A stretch of DNA of 47,699 nucleotides from Streptomyces sporangiiformans (GCF_005768555.2 NZ_VCHX02000026.1:1-47699); one strand, 5' to 3'. Counted from the first letter of the stretch, positions 1 to 9,428 are shown. A program made the numbers and translations. Notes: generated by a model from the letters alone, not told the origin.

Positions 1-975
1 GGGCACCGCGGAGCCGGGCCGCGCGGCGGCTCCGGCCCGCGCGCGGGGTGCGAACGGGCGGCGGAACACGCCGGTCGGATCGGGCGTCCCGGCAGGCCCC
101 GCCTCGTGCTGCGCGGGCTGCTCACCCGCTGCCGGAAGGAAGGGCCGCAGCCGCTCGTACACCTCCTGCACGTCCGCGGGCCGCGCCTCGGGCGCCTTCC
201 GCAGCAGGTGCAGTACGAGCTCCTCCAACTCGGCGGGTACGTCGGCGCGCAGCTGCCGCAGCGGCGTCGGAGCCGCGTTCACGTGCTGGAACATCAGCAG
301 GAACTCGCTGTCCGCCGTGAACGCCAGCTGCCCGCTGAGCAGTTCGTGCAGCACGCACCCCAGCGCGTACAGGTCGGCCTGCGGCGTGAGCTGGCCGCCC
401 CTCACCTGCTCCGGCGACATGTACTGGTACGTCCCGATCGGGCTGCCGGTCGCGGTCAGCTTGGTGACGTCGGTCCGCAGGATGGCCGCGATGCCGAAGT
501 CCAGCACCTTCACCGTCCCGTCCCGCGAGACGAGGATGTTGCCCGGCTTCAGGTCGCGGTGGATCACCGGCACGTCGTGCGCGTACGACAGCACCGTGGC
601 CACCTGCGCCGCGACGGCCACGGCCCAGCTGACAGGCAGCGGCTTTGGCTTCTCGGGGTGGATGTAGCCGGTCAGCGGTACTCCGTCGACCAGCTCCATC
701 ACCAGGAACAGATGCTCGTACGAGTCGTCCAGCACCGCGTCGTACACCTGCGGCACACCCGGGTGCTGGATACGTGCCGTGATCCGCGCTTCGCGCTTGA
801 AGCGCTTGGCGAACTCCTCGGCGAGGTGCGGGGACGTGACCGACTGGCCCCTGATCACCTTCACGGCGACGGGCCGGTCCAGTACGGCGTCGTAGCCCCG
901 CCAGACGTCGCCCATGCCGCCGTGGCTGAGCTCTTCCAGGAGTTCGTAACGTCCCGCGACCGGCTTCTGTGGCAC
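1..975 (-). CDS. Serine/threonine protein kinase (C-terminal part outside window)
   Basis: Hanks-type kinase that phosphorylates protein Ser/Thr. From a GTG start at 975 the protein begins MPQKPVAGRYELLEE, with a glycine loop HGGMGD (about residues 18-23), the ATP-anchoring lysine in VAVKV (K39), the catalytic loop HRDLKPGN (139-146), DFG (159-161) and a SPEQ activation-segment motif. After the kinase domain (about 270 residues) comes a Pro/Ala-rich tail, still open at the left edge, so a C-terminal sensor or repeat domain is probably missing. An ATG four bases upstream is in the wrong frame; GTG at 975 is preceded by a GGGGG run. No membrane segment is visible in the part seen. It lies 140 bp downstream of an RsbW-like ATPase gene, same strand. 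The kinase call is very secure; the target is unknown. Confidence 0.93.
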   Translation of the reverse strand, partial: MPQKPVAGRYELLEELSHGGMGDVWRGYDAVLDRPVAVKVIRGQSVTSPHLAEEFAKRFKREARITARIQHPGVPQVYDAVLDDSYEHLFLVMELVDGVPLTGYIHPEKPKPLPVSWAVAVAAQVATVLSYAHDVPVIHRDLKPGNILVSRDGTVKVLDFGIAAILRTDVTKLTATGSPIGTYQYMSPEQVRGGQLTPQADLYALGCVLHELLSGQLAFTADSEFLLMFQHVNAAPTPLRQLRADVPAELEELVLHLLRKAPEARPADVQEVYERLRPFLPAAGEQPAQHEAGPAGTPDPTGVFRRPFAPRARAGAAARPGSAVP

Positions 976-1115
976 CCATACCCCCGTCGAGTGTTCTCGC
1001 CGGCGTGCGGTGGGTCGGCGCCGGTCCGACTGGTCGGGGACAAGTCTCGTGGGTGCGGCGATCTTCCGTCCAGCGGGCGTGCCGTTTACCGGTCAGGGGC
1101 GGCTGGGATCGTCAG

Positions 1116-1559
1116 CTACGCCCAGGTCGTCTTGCCCGGGCCGTCGGCCCGCGGGCTCCAGGCCCAGAGGTCCGCGAGCGCGGCGACAAGGAGCAGGCCG
1201 CGGCCGTCGGTGTGGTCGCCGTCCGGGTCCGCCGGAGCTTCGGCAGGCAACCGCTCGCCGCGGGTGTCGGTCACCTCGATGCGTACGGTCCTGTCGTGGG
1301 CGGTGAGCCGCAGGTGGAAGTCGCGGCCGGGGACGTGTCCGTGCCGGACGGCGTTCGCGCACAGTTCGGCGGCGATGAGCGTGAGTGCGTCGTGTACCTC
1401 GCTGTCGTACGGGATGCCCCAGGCGTCGAGCCGCTCGCCGCAGAGGCGTCGGGCGAGGCGGGCGCCCCGTGGGGTCGAACTGAAGCGCATGGCGAAGTGG
1501 TGGGTGGGGGTTGGCAGTTGCGTGGTGGTGGTCGTGTTGCCTGCGGGATTGCTGGTCAT
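1116..1559 (-). CDS. RsbW/SpoIIAB-like ATP-binding regulatory protein (HATPase_c_2)
   Basis: A 147-residue GHKL-type ATPase of the anti-sigma-factor kinase class. The N box is AELCANAVRHG (E65, N69), the G1 region VTDTRGERLP carries D97, and the G2 box is DGRGL (119-123). Residues 1-20 form a Thr-rich leader. The start is ATG at 1559, preceded by GAAGG; an open frame continues far upstream but only overlaps the divergent regulator. It is divergent from the XRE/DUF5753 gene with 109 bp between them. In streptomycetes such ATPases, DUF5753 regulators and DUF397 proteins form abaA- or whiJ-like trios linked to development and antibiotic control. The partner sigma factor or anti-anti-sigma factor is not in the window. 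Confidence 0.87.
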   Translation of the reverse strand: MTSNPAGNTTTTTQLPTPTHHFAMRFSSTPRGARLARRLCGERLDAWGIPYDSEVHDALTLIAAELCANAVRHGHVPGRDFHLRLTAHDRTVRIEVTDTRGERLPAEAPADPDGDHTDGRGLLLVAALADLWAWSPRADGPGKTTWA

Positions 1560-1668
1560 GCCTTCACCGTTGCGTTTGGTGGCGTAGCGTGACCAGAGGT
1601 GACGCGCCGTCGCGGACGTGTTGTACGTGACGGGGCGGGGCGTGTACGTGCGGTGCGGGGGAGAGACG

Positions 1669-2529
1669 GTGGCGGTGCTGGTGGCGGCGACCATGCGGGA
1701 CGACGAGGCGGGGCAGCGGCCGGAGGACGAGCCGGGCTCGGGTGTTGTGGCCGCGTTCGGACGGCAGTTGAAGCTTTTGCGGGTACGAACGGGGATGGAC
1801 CGGGCGGCCTTTGGGAAGCTGGTGGGGTACGCGGCGGAGTCGATCGCGTCGATCGAGCAGGGGCGGCGGATTCCGCAGCCCAGGTTTGTCGACCGGGCGG
1901 ATGAAGTGCTGGATGCCGGGGGTGTGTTGGTTGCGCTGAAGGACGTTCTGGCCCGGGCCCAGTACCCGGCGTTCTTCCGGGACATGGCCCGGCTGGAGGC
2001 GGAGGCGGTTGAGCTGTGCGCTTACGACACGCTTCTGGTGAACGGGCTCATGCAGACGGAGGAGTACACCCGCGCGGTCCTGGGAATGCGCCGCCCGTTG
2101 CTCGACGAGGAGACGATCGAGCTGCGCGTTGCAGCCCGCTTGGCGCGCCAGGAGATCTTCAGCCGTTGGCCTGCTCCGCTGCTGAGCTTCGTGATGGACG
2201 AGTCGGTTCTGCGAAGGCGCATCGGCGGGAGGACGGTCCTGCGCGGACAACTTGAACAGCTCCTGTTGATCGGACAAAAGCGCAACGTCGAGCTACAGGT
2301 GATGCCGATGGACCGCGATGACAACGCGGGCGTTGATGGGCCGTTCACGGTGATCGCGCGTAAAGGCGGCGAGCAGTTTGTGTACACGGAAGTCCAGGGG
2401 AGCAGCAATCTGCTCACCGATCGCGACGGGACGCGGCTCGCCGCCGCACGCTATGGGATCATCCGAAGTCAGGCTCTCAGCCCGCGAGAGACCCTTGGAT
2501 TCATCGAGAAGTTGCTGGGAGAGCTATGA
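1669..2529 (+). CDS. XRE-family transcriptional regulator with DUF5753 domain (WhiJ-like)
   Basis: A 286-residue cytoplasmic regulator. An XRE helix-turn-helix lies at about residues 28-72 (GRQLKLLRVR to SIEQGRRIPQP), followed by a DUF5753 domain, whose family signature is visible in YDTLLVNGLMQTEEYTRAV and in the FTVIARKGGEQFVYTE region. GTG at 1669 is chosen because a GGGGGAGAG ribosome site sits just before it; ATG at 1693 is an alternative. The last bases overlap the DUF397 gene by ATGA, which indicates translational coupling. In WhiJ-type loci the DUF397 protein modulates the HTH protein; that role here is inferred from family and context. Confidence 0.92.
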   Translation: MAVLVAATMRDDEAGQRPEDEPGSGVVAAFGRQLKLLRVRTGMDRAAFGKLVGYAAESIASIEQGRRIPQPRFVDRADEVLDAGGVLVALKDVLARAQYPAFFRDMARLEAEAVELCAYDTLLVNGLMQTEEYTRAVLGMRRPLLDEETIELRVAARLARQEIFSRWPAPLLSFVMDESVLRRRIGGRTVLRGQLEQLLLIGQKRNVELQVMPMDRDDNAGVDGPFTVIARKGGEQFVYTEVQGSSNLLTDRDGTRLAAARYGIIRSQALSPRETLGFIEKLLGEL

Positions 2530-2732
2530 CCACCGTCGAACCCTCAGACCGCCACTCTGGGATCGCCTGGTTCAAGAGCAGCTACAGCGGTGCTGAGGGC
2601 GGCCAATGTGTCGAAGTCGCCGCATCCGATGACGCCGTACTGATACGGGACTCCAAGCAACTCGCCGGGCCCGTGCTGGCCGTTGGGAACGAGGCGTGGG
2701 CCGGGTTCTTGGCTTTGGCGTCCGGTCGCTGA
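2526..2732 (+). CDS. DUF397 domain protein, partner of the upstream regulator
   Basis: A 68-residue protein matching the DUF397 pattern: W-F-K-S-S-Y-S near residue 15, a G-G-Q-C-V-E-V-A stretch, then V-L-I-R-D-S-K and a C-terminal W-x-x-F-L segment. The ATG overlaps the stop of the DUF5753 regulator by four bases, so the two are co-translated. Proteins of this family act as small modulators of WhiJ/BldB-type regulation in Streptomyces. Its length is normal for the family. A strong hairpin follows 26 bp after the stop codon. Confidence 0.93.
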   Translation: MTTVEPSDRHSGIAWFKSSYSGAEGGQCVEVAASDDAVLIRDSKQLAGPVLAVGNEAWAGFLALASGR

Positions 2733-2758
2733 CGAGCGGGAGGCCCCGCCGTAGGTGT

Positions 2759-2801
2759 GCGAAAGCGTGAACACTTTCAGGGAAAGTGTTCACGCTTTCG
2801 C
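2759..2801. terminator. Perfect 20-bp inverted repeat, bidirectional terminator
   Basis: Arms at 2759-2778 and 2782-2801 are exactly complementary over 20 bp, with a 3-base loop (AGG). It sits between the convergent ends of the DUF397 gene and hsdR, and no T run follows on either strand, as is common in Streptomyces terminators. Confidence 0.85.
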
Positions 2802-2829
2802 GTAGGTGCCTCGGCCGACGGGTCCGGGA

Positions 2830-5800
2830 CTACACGCCGTCCAGGCCCTCCTCGCTGCGGATCATGCGCCACGCGGCGCGCCGCGCGCTGCGGTCCAGGT
2901 TCGACTTGAAGTTGCGGTCGGCGCCGAAGTAGCGCTTGCCGAGGGTGTCGATGGTGGAGACGTGATCCATCATGTAGCCGTTGAACGCCTTGTCGAAGAC
3001 AACGCCGAAGTTGTCCTCGTCGTTGACGACGGCGGCGGCGCGGACCTTCGGGTCGTTCTTGGCGGCGTTGAAGGCGGGGAGGACGTCCTCCTCGGTGAAC
3101 TCGGTGCCGAACTTGGCGTTGAACTTGTCGATGAGTTCCGAGAGCAGTGACTTCTCCGCCTCCTTGGCGCCGCCGGAGCCATCGCCGAAGCCCTTGAGCT
3201 CGGCCGGGCCCTCGGGGCTCAGGGAGACGTCGTGTTCGCCGGTCTTCGCAACACGCAGGTGGCTGAGGTCGATCTCGCCTATGTCGACGCCGCCGTCGGC
3301 GCGGCGGGGGAGCCGGTTGAGGAGGTAGCGCCCGTAGAGGTGCAGCCGCTCCAGGTCGGGGTCGTGGTACGGCACGATCTGGGCGAGGAAGCCGTACTTG
3401 CGGACGTAGTCGTTGAGATCGGCGCGGAAATCCTCCGCGGTCTCGACGTCGTCGTCCTCCTCGCTCTCCACCAGCGCGGTGAAGCGGATGACTGCGGGGG
3501 AGAGGAGCCGGTACAGCTCGGCGTGGAGTTTCTCCCACTTGGCCTGGGAGCCGCCTGCCTTCTCCTTCGCCTCGAAGTAAGCCGTGGCGAACTCGTCCAT
3601 GTCCTGCTCCGAGACGATCGGCGCGGACATGACGCGGCTCTGTGCGGTGTAGAGGAGGTTGGGGTCGGAGGGGAGGGTCTCCGCCTCTTCGAAGTACGGG
3701 CGGAAGGCGTCCTGGATGTCCTCGGCCTCGTTGACGAAGTCCAGGACGGCGAGGTCGGCCTGGGACTTGCGTTCGGCGGTGCGGTTGAGACGGGAGAGGG
3801 TCTGGACGGCGGCGATGCCGGTCAGGGTCTTGTTGACGTACATGGTCGTCAGGAGCGGCTGGTCGAAGCCGGTCTGGTACTTCTCGGCGACGACGAGGAG
3901 CTTGTGCTCCGGCTGCCCCTTGCCGCCCGCCTTGACGGCCTTGTCGTCGGTGCGGGTGTACGCGAACGCTTTGGGCAGCGCGCTCTCGGACAGCCCACCG
4001 TTCTCCTTGCTCTCGGTCGTCTCCTCGTCGTCGATGGTGAGGGAACCGGAGAAGGCGACGAGGACGCCGAGGTCGGGGTACTTGGTGTCGTACGCCCGGT
4101 CCTTGATGTAGCTCTTGATGGCACGCGCCATCTGCACGGCGGAGTGCCGTGAGGCCGTGACGACCATGGACTTGGCGCGCCCGCCGAGCCGGCCACGGGT
4201 GTGGGTCACGAAGTGCTCGACGATCACCTGGGCGTGCTGGGAGACCGTGTGCTCGTGCATGAGCGCGAACCGCGCGAGCAGGCTGTTCGCCTTGGAGGGA
4301 TCGACCTCTTTCTCGTCCCGATTCAGGTTGGCGAGCTTCCAGTACGTGTTGTACGTGACGTAGTTGCGCAGGGGATCGAGGATGAAGCCCTCCTCGATGG
4401 CCTGGCGCATGGAATACGTGTGGAAGGGGCGGTAGACGGCCTTGCCGTTCTCCGTGCCCTCGGTGCCGAAGAGTTCGAGGGTCTTCGCCTTCGGGGTGGC
4501 GGTGAAGGCGAAGTAGGAGAGGTTGGCGGCCTGGGAGCGCTCGACGGCCTTCGCCTTGAGCTTGTCGTCGAGTGTGACGGTGGTCGCGCCTTCGTCGTCC
4601 GAGTCGGAGTCCAGTCCGAGGTCGCGCAGGGCGGACTTCACGGCGGTGGCGGCGTCACCTGACTGGGAGGAGTGGGCTTCGTCGACGACAATCGCGAACT
4701 GGGTGCCCTTTATCTCGGTGGGGTTGCGCTTGATGTAGTCCAGCAGCGCCGGGAACGAGTGCAGCGTGACCGTGACGATCTTGCCGGTGTCCCGGGAGAG
4801 GGCACGGGCGAGCTGCTCGCTCTTCGCACCATGCTTCTCGTCGACCTTCACGACCAGGCCGTCCGTCTGCGAGAAACTGCCGACAGTTTCCCGCAGTTGG
4901 GCGTCGAGGTTGCGGCGGTCCGTGATGACGATGACCTTGTCGAAGACGGGTTCGCCGGGCTTGACGCGGTTGTTCGCCAGGGCCTCGGTGTCGAGGAGAC
5001 GCGGGTCCGTGTCGGCGTGCAGGTCGCTCAGACGGTGGGCGAGCCAGCCGATGGTGTTCGACTTGCCGGAGCCGGCGGAGGCCATGACGAGGTAGTTCTG
5101 GCCCGCGCCGTGGGTGGCCGCGTGGGCGGTGAGCTTCTTGACCACGTCCCACTGGTGGTAGCGCGGGAAGATCGTGGACTTCGTTGTCCCGCCGCCGGGC
5201 GTCTTGTGCTTCTGCTGGTGGGCGAACCGCTGGAGAAGGTCGAGCCAGTTGTCCCGCTGCCAGACCTGTTCCCAGAGGTACGAGGTCGCGTACGCGCCGT
5301 GAGTGGTGGGCTGGGGGTTCCCGGCTCCGCCAGGCCGTCCGGGGCCGTTCGAGCCGGTGTTGAAGGGCAGGAACTGGGTGCTCTTGCCCCGAAGTTGGGT
5401 GGTGACGAAGACCAGGTCCGGGTCCACGGCGAAGTTCGCGATGACCCGCCGCGTGAAGATCAGCTCGGTCGGATCGCGATCCGTCCGGTACTGCTCCTTC
5501 GCGTGCTCGACCCCCTGACCCGTGAGGGGGTTCTTCAACTCGGCCGTAGCAACCGGGATTCCGTTCAGGAAAAGGGTGAGGTCGAGGCGGTGGCCCCAGT
5601 CGGCCTGCTTGGTGGCGTAGGGGAGTTCGCGGACAACGGTGAGGCGGTTGGCCCGGTAGCCGTCGAGAACGGTGTCGTCAGCAACGAGGTTCGGCTTGAA
5701 GTAGGCGACGCGGAGCCGGACCCCACGGTCCTTGACCCCGTTCCGGAGGACGTGCAGCAGCCCGTCGTCAGCGATGGCCCGGTCCAGGCGCTGGGCAAAG

Positions 5801-6009
5801 CCTCGCTGGGCCTCGTTCGCGTCGCCATAGACGGTGCGTAGCTCATGCCATTCGTCGGGCTGGGACTTCCCGAGGAAGGTGAACAGCTCGTTGGTGTCCA
5901 GGCCGAGGTCGGGTCGGTAGTCCTCGGGGTTCGCTTCGCGCCAGCCGCGCTCAAGGAGGGCGGCAACTATGGCGGAGCCGAAGGCGGACTCGTCGTGCAC
6001 GGGGCTCAT
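2830..6009 (-). CDS. hsdR: Type I restriction endonuclease subunit R (HsdR)
   Basis: The 1059-residue motor and nuclease subunit of a type I restriction system. The N-terminal nuclease domain has D143 and the E157-x-K159 pair in VATAELKNPLTGQ. The SF2 translocase has a Walker A in SAGSGKSNT (311-319) and a DEAH box in VVDEAHSSQSG (443-446); the FTATPK motif III follows, and QTGFDQPLL and LSRLNRT suit motifs V-VI. The length is normal, with no frameshift. Its ATG overlaps the stop of hsdS by four bases, so M, S and R are one operon in the order M-S-R. It translocates DNA and cuts at a distance when the site is unmodified. Confidence 0.97.
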   Translation of the reverse strand: MSPVHDESAFGSAIVAALLERGWREANPEDYRPDLGLDTNELFTFLGKSQPDEWHELRTVYGDANEAQRGFAQRLDRAIADDGLLHVLRNGVKDRGVRLRVAYFKPNLVADDTVLDGYRANRLTVVRELPYATKQADWGHRLDLTLFLNGIPVATAELKNPLTGQGVEHAKEQYRTDRDPTELIFTRRVIANFAVDPDLVFVTTQLRGKSTQFLPFNTGSNGPGRPGGAGNPQPTTHGAYATSYLWEQVWQRDNWLDLLQRFAHQQKHKTPGGGTTKSTIFPRYHQWDVVKKLTAHAATHGAGQNYLVMASAGSGKSNTIGWLAHRLSDLHADTDPRLLDTEALANNRVKPGEPVFDKVIVITDRRNLDAQLRETVGSFSQTDGLVVKVDEKHGAKSEQLARALSRDTGKIVTVTLHSFPALLDYIKRNPTEIKGTQFAIVVDEAHSSQSGDAATAVKSALRDLGLDSDSDDEGATTVTLDDKLKAKAVERSQAANLSYFAFTATPKAKTLELFGTEGTENGKAVYRPFHTYSMRQAIEEGFILDPLRNYVTYNTYWKLANLNRDEKEVDPSKANSLLARFALMHEHTVSQHAQVIVEHFVTHTRGRLGGRAKSMVVTASRHSAVQMARAIKSYIKDRAYDTKYPDLGVLVAFSGSLTIDDEETTESKENGGLSESALPKAFAYTRTDDKAVKAGGKGQPEHKLLVVAEKYQTGFDQPLLTTMYVNKTLTGIAAVQTLSRLNRTAERKSQADLAVLDFVNEAEDIQDAFRPYFEEAETLPSDPNLLYTAQSRVMSAPIVSEQDMDEFATAYFEAKEKAGGSQAKWEKLHAELYRLLSPAVIRFTALVESEEDDDVETAEDFRADLNDYVRKYGFLAQIVPYHDPDLERLHLYGRYLLNRLPRRADGGVDIGEIDLSHLRVAKTGEHDVSLSPEGPAELKGFGDGSGGAKEAEKSLLSELIDKFNAKFGTEFTEEDVLPAFNAAKNDPKVRAAAVVNDEDNFGVVFDKAFNGYMMDHVSTIDTLGKRYFGADRNFKSNLDRSARRAAWRMIRSEEGLDGV

Positions 6010-7340
6010 GCCGGGACTCCGTCCGTTACGTTGCGCCCGCTGGCGGTGGATACGTCGAATTGACCGGTCACGGCGGCGGTGACTAGCGATCGGCTACGCT
6101 CGCGTAGCAATTGGACCTGACGCTCCACTAGCAGCCGATGCTGGGTTGCTTGACGTTCAATCTCATTGCACTGCGACGCAATTTCAGCCTGCTCTGACAG
6201 CTTGGGTAGCAGCAGTGGCATATTCAGTAGAATTCCGCTGTTCAGATTGGGCATCGTGCTACCGATTGCCTCAAGTTGAAAATAATGTCGCACTGCTGGG
6301 ATTGACAAGTAACGTCGCAGGTAGGCAGGGTGGAAGGAGCCCTCTGCGAATCGAACTCGTAGGGAGCCGGTACCGCAGACCCATCCTTCTTCGTTCTCGG
6401 TTACAATCCCGGCGCGCCCGAGTTCACCTCGTCGTCCGAAAATGACGTCACCGGTCCGAAGGATGTGCCGATCCAGTCGTGCTCGCACCTCGTCGGATAC
6501 CGTCACCTGGCTGTCTGCCACCAGGCCAGCAGGCGTGATGTTCGCCGGATTCACAATAGGCCACGCGTTATCCACGTAGTCCTCGGCGTGCAGCTGGCTT
6601 CCGAAAGGTCCGGTCTGTACATCGCAATCCACGGACCGAAGGCGTCCCTGCCGCCAACTGGAGGGAACTTGACCGAGTGGCTCGTACTCTGAGGGTCTCT
6701 TCTCGCCATGTACTGCGCCGCCGCGCACGGCGACGTCCATACGGCTGACAGTTTGCTCAACCAGCAATGCCAACGTTCTTGAACGGAGCTCTACGAGTTG
6801 GTCGAGGCGGGCCGTCTCGGCGTCGAGGAAGTCGGCGATTCGGTGCTGCTCCGCCAGCGGTGGCGAAGGCAAGGGGAAGCGCTTGATGTCTCGCTGGAAG
6901 AGATGGGGTACTCCCATTCCATCTTTTACCGCACCGATGTGCCCCTGAATGAAGGTGCTCTGAATCACGTAACGAAGGAACCGTGGCTCCATTCCGAACG
7001 ACCGGAGTACTGCGATTGATCCATTCACTGTGGCAGGACGCGGAACGCGTCGCACGATGTTAACGATGCCAAGAGTACTGCCGTCCTTGGCAAGAAGCAC
7101 GTCACCCGCTTGCAACTTGAGCTCGGGTGACTCGTTGAACCGGAATTCCGAGATGTAGTTCACGTTCGCAAAATCGATCTCGGAGCTCTTGATGTTCGGT
7201 GTAGCCAGGAAGGCGTATCCGTCAGGCTGGTATTCGGCTGCTGTAAGAGCCTTCCATCCGATCCGCGCATTGACAGTTGCGACGCGGTCGAGGCGGGTCG
7301 CATCCCAGCTTTGGGGCAGGGCACCAAGGGCATCACTCAT
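6006..7340 (-). CDS. hsdS: Type I restriction-modification specificity subunit (HsdS)
   Basis: A 444-residue DNA-recognition subunit with two target-recognition domains (about residues 10-160 and 220-375). Each is followed by a conserved coiled region: LPSPPLAEQHRIADFLDAE (from 157) and LLPKLSEQAEIASQCNEIE (from 377). This bipartite arrangement predicts a split recognition sequence. ATG at 7340 overlaps the hsdM stop by four bases. The two TRD regions are visibly less GC-rich than hsdM and hsdR, with AT-rich stretches such as near 6180-6310 and 7000-7220, which fits exchange of TRDs by transfer. The recognition sequence cannot be predicted from the sequence alone. Confidence 0.96.
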   Translation of the reverse strand: MSDALGALPQSWDATRLDRVATVNARIGWKALTAAEYQPDGYAFLATPNIKSSEIDFANVNYISEFRFNESPELKLQAGDVLLAKDGSTLGIVNIVRRVPRPATVNGSIAVLRSFGMEPRFLRYVIQSTFIQGHIGAVKDGMGVPHLFQRDIKRFPLPSPPLAEQHRIADFLDAETARLDQLVELRSRTLALLVEQTVSRMDVAVRGGAVHGEKRPSEYEPLGQVPSSWRQGRLRSVDCDVQTGPFGSQLHAEDYVDNAWPIVNPANITPAGLVADSQVTVSDEVRARLDRHILRTGDVIFGRRGELGRAGIVTENEEGWVCGTGSLRVRFAEGSFHPAYLRRYLSIPAVRHYFQLEAIGSTMPNLNSGILLNMPLLLPKLSEQAEIASQCNEIERQATQHRLLVERQVQLLRERSRSLVTAAVTGQFDVSTASGRNVTDGVPA

Positions 7341-9328
7341 TCCGTAACCTTCCCCAACAGTTCCTGGATCTCTGCCTCCAGAGCCTTCAAATCCGCGTCA
7401 ATCTCAGTCAATGGCCGCGGTGGCTTGTACACATAGAAATGCCGAGTGAACGGAATCTCGTACCCCACCTTGGTCTTGCTGTGGTCGATCCATGCGTCCG
7501 GCACATGTGGGTGAACCTCACGCTTCAGATACTCATCGACGTCCTCGCCCAGCGGCACGTTCTCGTAGTCCCGCAGTTCTGAGTCCGGTTCAGGCGCACC
7601 CTTGACCTGTTGCTCCTCGCCGTCCGGGCACCGCACCCCAATGGCCTCCCGTACCGCCTTCGCGAACGGCGCCCCGGCCGGCCACAGCAGCCCGGCCCCG
7701 ACCACCGCGTCCTTCAGCGCCACGAGTGCGTCGGACTTCGTCCCCCACGATGAGCCCAGCAGCGTACGCACCGCCGCTACCAACTCCGCGTTCTGTTCCA
7801 GCTTTTGCATCGGCTTCGACGCAGCCAGCGCGGCCAATGTCTCTTCCGTCACCTCGAAGCGGAGCTTCAACGGCCGCTCGACAGTGATCCGCTGGTACCC
7901 GAAGTCCGTGTTGGAGAAGACCTTCACCTTCCCGTGCAGCGGGTGCTCCGGATCCCCAGCTACAGCGAGTGCATCGCCATAGAGCCGCGTCACCGTAGCG
8001 ATGTGCTCCTTGCCCAACTCCTTGCGCTTGTCGCCCAGCGACTTTCGCATCTTCTGCCACTGGTCGCGGGCATCCAGCAGCACGACCTTGCCCTTGTGCT
8101 CAGCGTCCTTCCGGTTCGTGAGGATCCAGAAGTACGTCGAGATGCCCGTGTTGTAGAAGAGCTGATCCGGAAGCGCCACGATCGCCTCCAGCCAGTCGTT
8201 CTCCAGAATCCAGCGCCGAATCTCCGACTCGCCCGAGCCTGCGGCGCCCGAGAACAGCGGCGAACCGTTGAAGACGATCGCGATGCGCGAGCCGCCCCCG
8301 CCGTTCACGTCGACCGGCTTCATCTTGTCAATCATGTGCTGGAGGAACAGGAACGAGCCGTCGTTGATGCGCGGCAGCCCCGCCCCGAACCGGCCGGACT
8401 CACCCAGCGACTTGTGCTCGTACTCGACCTCCTCCTTCACCTTCTTCCACTCCACACCGAACGGCGGATTGGCGAGCAGGTAGTCGAACTTCCGCCGCGC
8501 ATGCCCGTCATCGGAGAAGGAGTTGCCGAAGACGACGTTCTCCGGGTCCTGACCCTTGATCATCAGGTCGGAACGGCAGATCGCCCACGACTCGGGGTTG
8601 AGCTCCTGCCCGAACATCTCCACGGTGGCGTCCCGGTTGAGCGCCTTGATGTGGTCGTCCATTGCGGACAGCATGCCGCCCGTTCCGCACGCCGGGTCCA
8701 TGACCGTACGCACGACACCAGGCAGGTGAAGCGCATCCCCATCCGGCGCGATCAGCAGGTTGACCATCAGCTTGATGACCTCACGCGGAGTAAAGTGCTC
8801 ACCAGCCGTCTCGTTGGACTGCTCCGCGAACCGGCGGATCAACTCCTCGAAGATGTAGCCCATGTTGTGGTTGGGCACGGTCTCGGGGCGCAGGTCCAGG
8901 TCCGTGAACTTGCCGATGACCAGGTACAACAACCCTGCACTGTCCAGTCGTTTCACCTGCTGTGCGAACTCGAAGCGGTCCAGCACCCCGCGGGCGTTCT
9001 CCGAGAACGCCCCCACGTACACCTGGAGGTTCTTCGCCGCGTTCTGCGGGTCCGCCGCGATCTTCTTCAGGGTCAGGCTCGACTTGTTGTAGAAGGAGTG
9101 GCCCGAGGCCCGGCGCAGAAACCCGTCCGGGTCGATCTCGCTCTCCTTGTACTGGGCCGCCAAGTCCGCGACCTTCTCCCGCGTCGGCTCCAGTACGCAC
9201 TCCAGCCGACGCAGCACCGTGAACGGAAGGATCACCTTGCCGTAGTCCGACTGCTTGTAGTCACCGCGCAGGAGATCCGCGACGGACCACGCGTGGTTCG
9301 CCAACTCCGTGTGCTTGCTGCTGTTCAA
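7337..9328 (-). CDS. hsdM: Type I restriction-modification methyltransferase subunit (HsdM)
   Basis: A 663-residue N6-adenine methyltransferase. It has an N-terminal HsdM helical domain (about 1-150), the SAM-binding motif DPACGTGGML (211-220) and the catalytic motif NPPF (287-290). The start is TTG at 9328 (MNSSKHTELANHAWSV...), preceded by GGGGAA; no better ATG or GTG fits the conserved N-terminus. It is the first gene of hsdM-hsdS-hsdR. A 100-bp gap separates it from the methylase fusion gene upstream on the same strand, so both a separate promoter and read-through are possible. The C-terminal 150 residues are Lys/Glu-rich, as usual for the S-contacting part. Confidence 0.96.
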   Translation of the reverse strand: MNSSKHTELANHAWSVADLLRGDYKQSDYGKVILPFTVLRRLECVLEPTREKVADLAAQYKESEIDPDGFLRRASGHSFYNKSSLTLKKIAADPQNAAKNLQVYVGAFSENARGVLDRFEFAQQVKRLDSAGLLYLVIGKFTDLDLRPETVPNHNMGYIFEELIRRFAEQSNETAGEHFTPREVIKLMVNLLIAPDGDALHLPGVVRTVMDPACGTGGMLSAMDDHIKALNRDATVEMFGQELNPESWAICRSDLMIKGQDPENVVFGNSFSDDGHARRKFDYLLANPPFGVEWKKVKEEVEYEHKSLGESGRFGAGLPRINDGSFLFLQHMIDKMKPVDVNGGGGSRIAIVFNGSPLFSGAAGSGESEIRRWILENDWLEAIVALPDQLFYNTGISTYFWILTNRKDAEHKGKVVLLDARDQWQKMRKSLGDKRKELGKEHIATVTRLYGDALAVAGDPEHPLHGKVKVFSNTDFGYQRITVERPLKLRFEVTEETLAALAASKPMQKLEQNAELVAAVRTLLGSSWGTKSDALVALKDAVVGAGLLWPAGAPFAKAVREAIGVRCPDGEEQQVKGAPEPDSELRDYENVPLGEDVDEYLKREVHPHVPDAWIDHSKTKVGYEIPFTRHFYVYKPPRPLTEIDADLKALEAEIQELLGKVTE

Positions 9329-9428
9329 GGGATTCCCCGAGTTCCTTCCGTGCCGTTCCGCCCCCGCCGTCCCGTACGGGCCGGGCGCATGCCGACAAGT
9401 GTGGTCGATGTGTGAACGTCCAAGCGCC

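Noticed and set aside
3232..5841. Long plus-strand open frames opposite hsdR (306 and 389 codons)
   Set aside because: They are antisense to a full-length HsdR with all motifs; the translations are Val/Gly/Glu-rich and lack domains, as expected of GC-rich shadows.
7805..9415. 536-codon plus-strand frame opposite hsdM
   Set aside because: Arg/Val/His/Leu-rich composition, no motif, fully antisense to hsdM.
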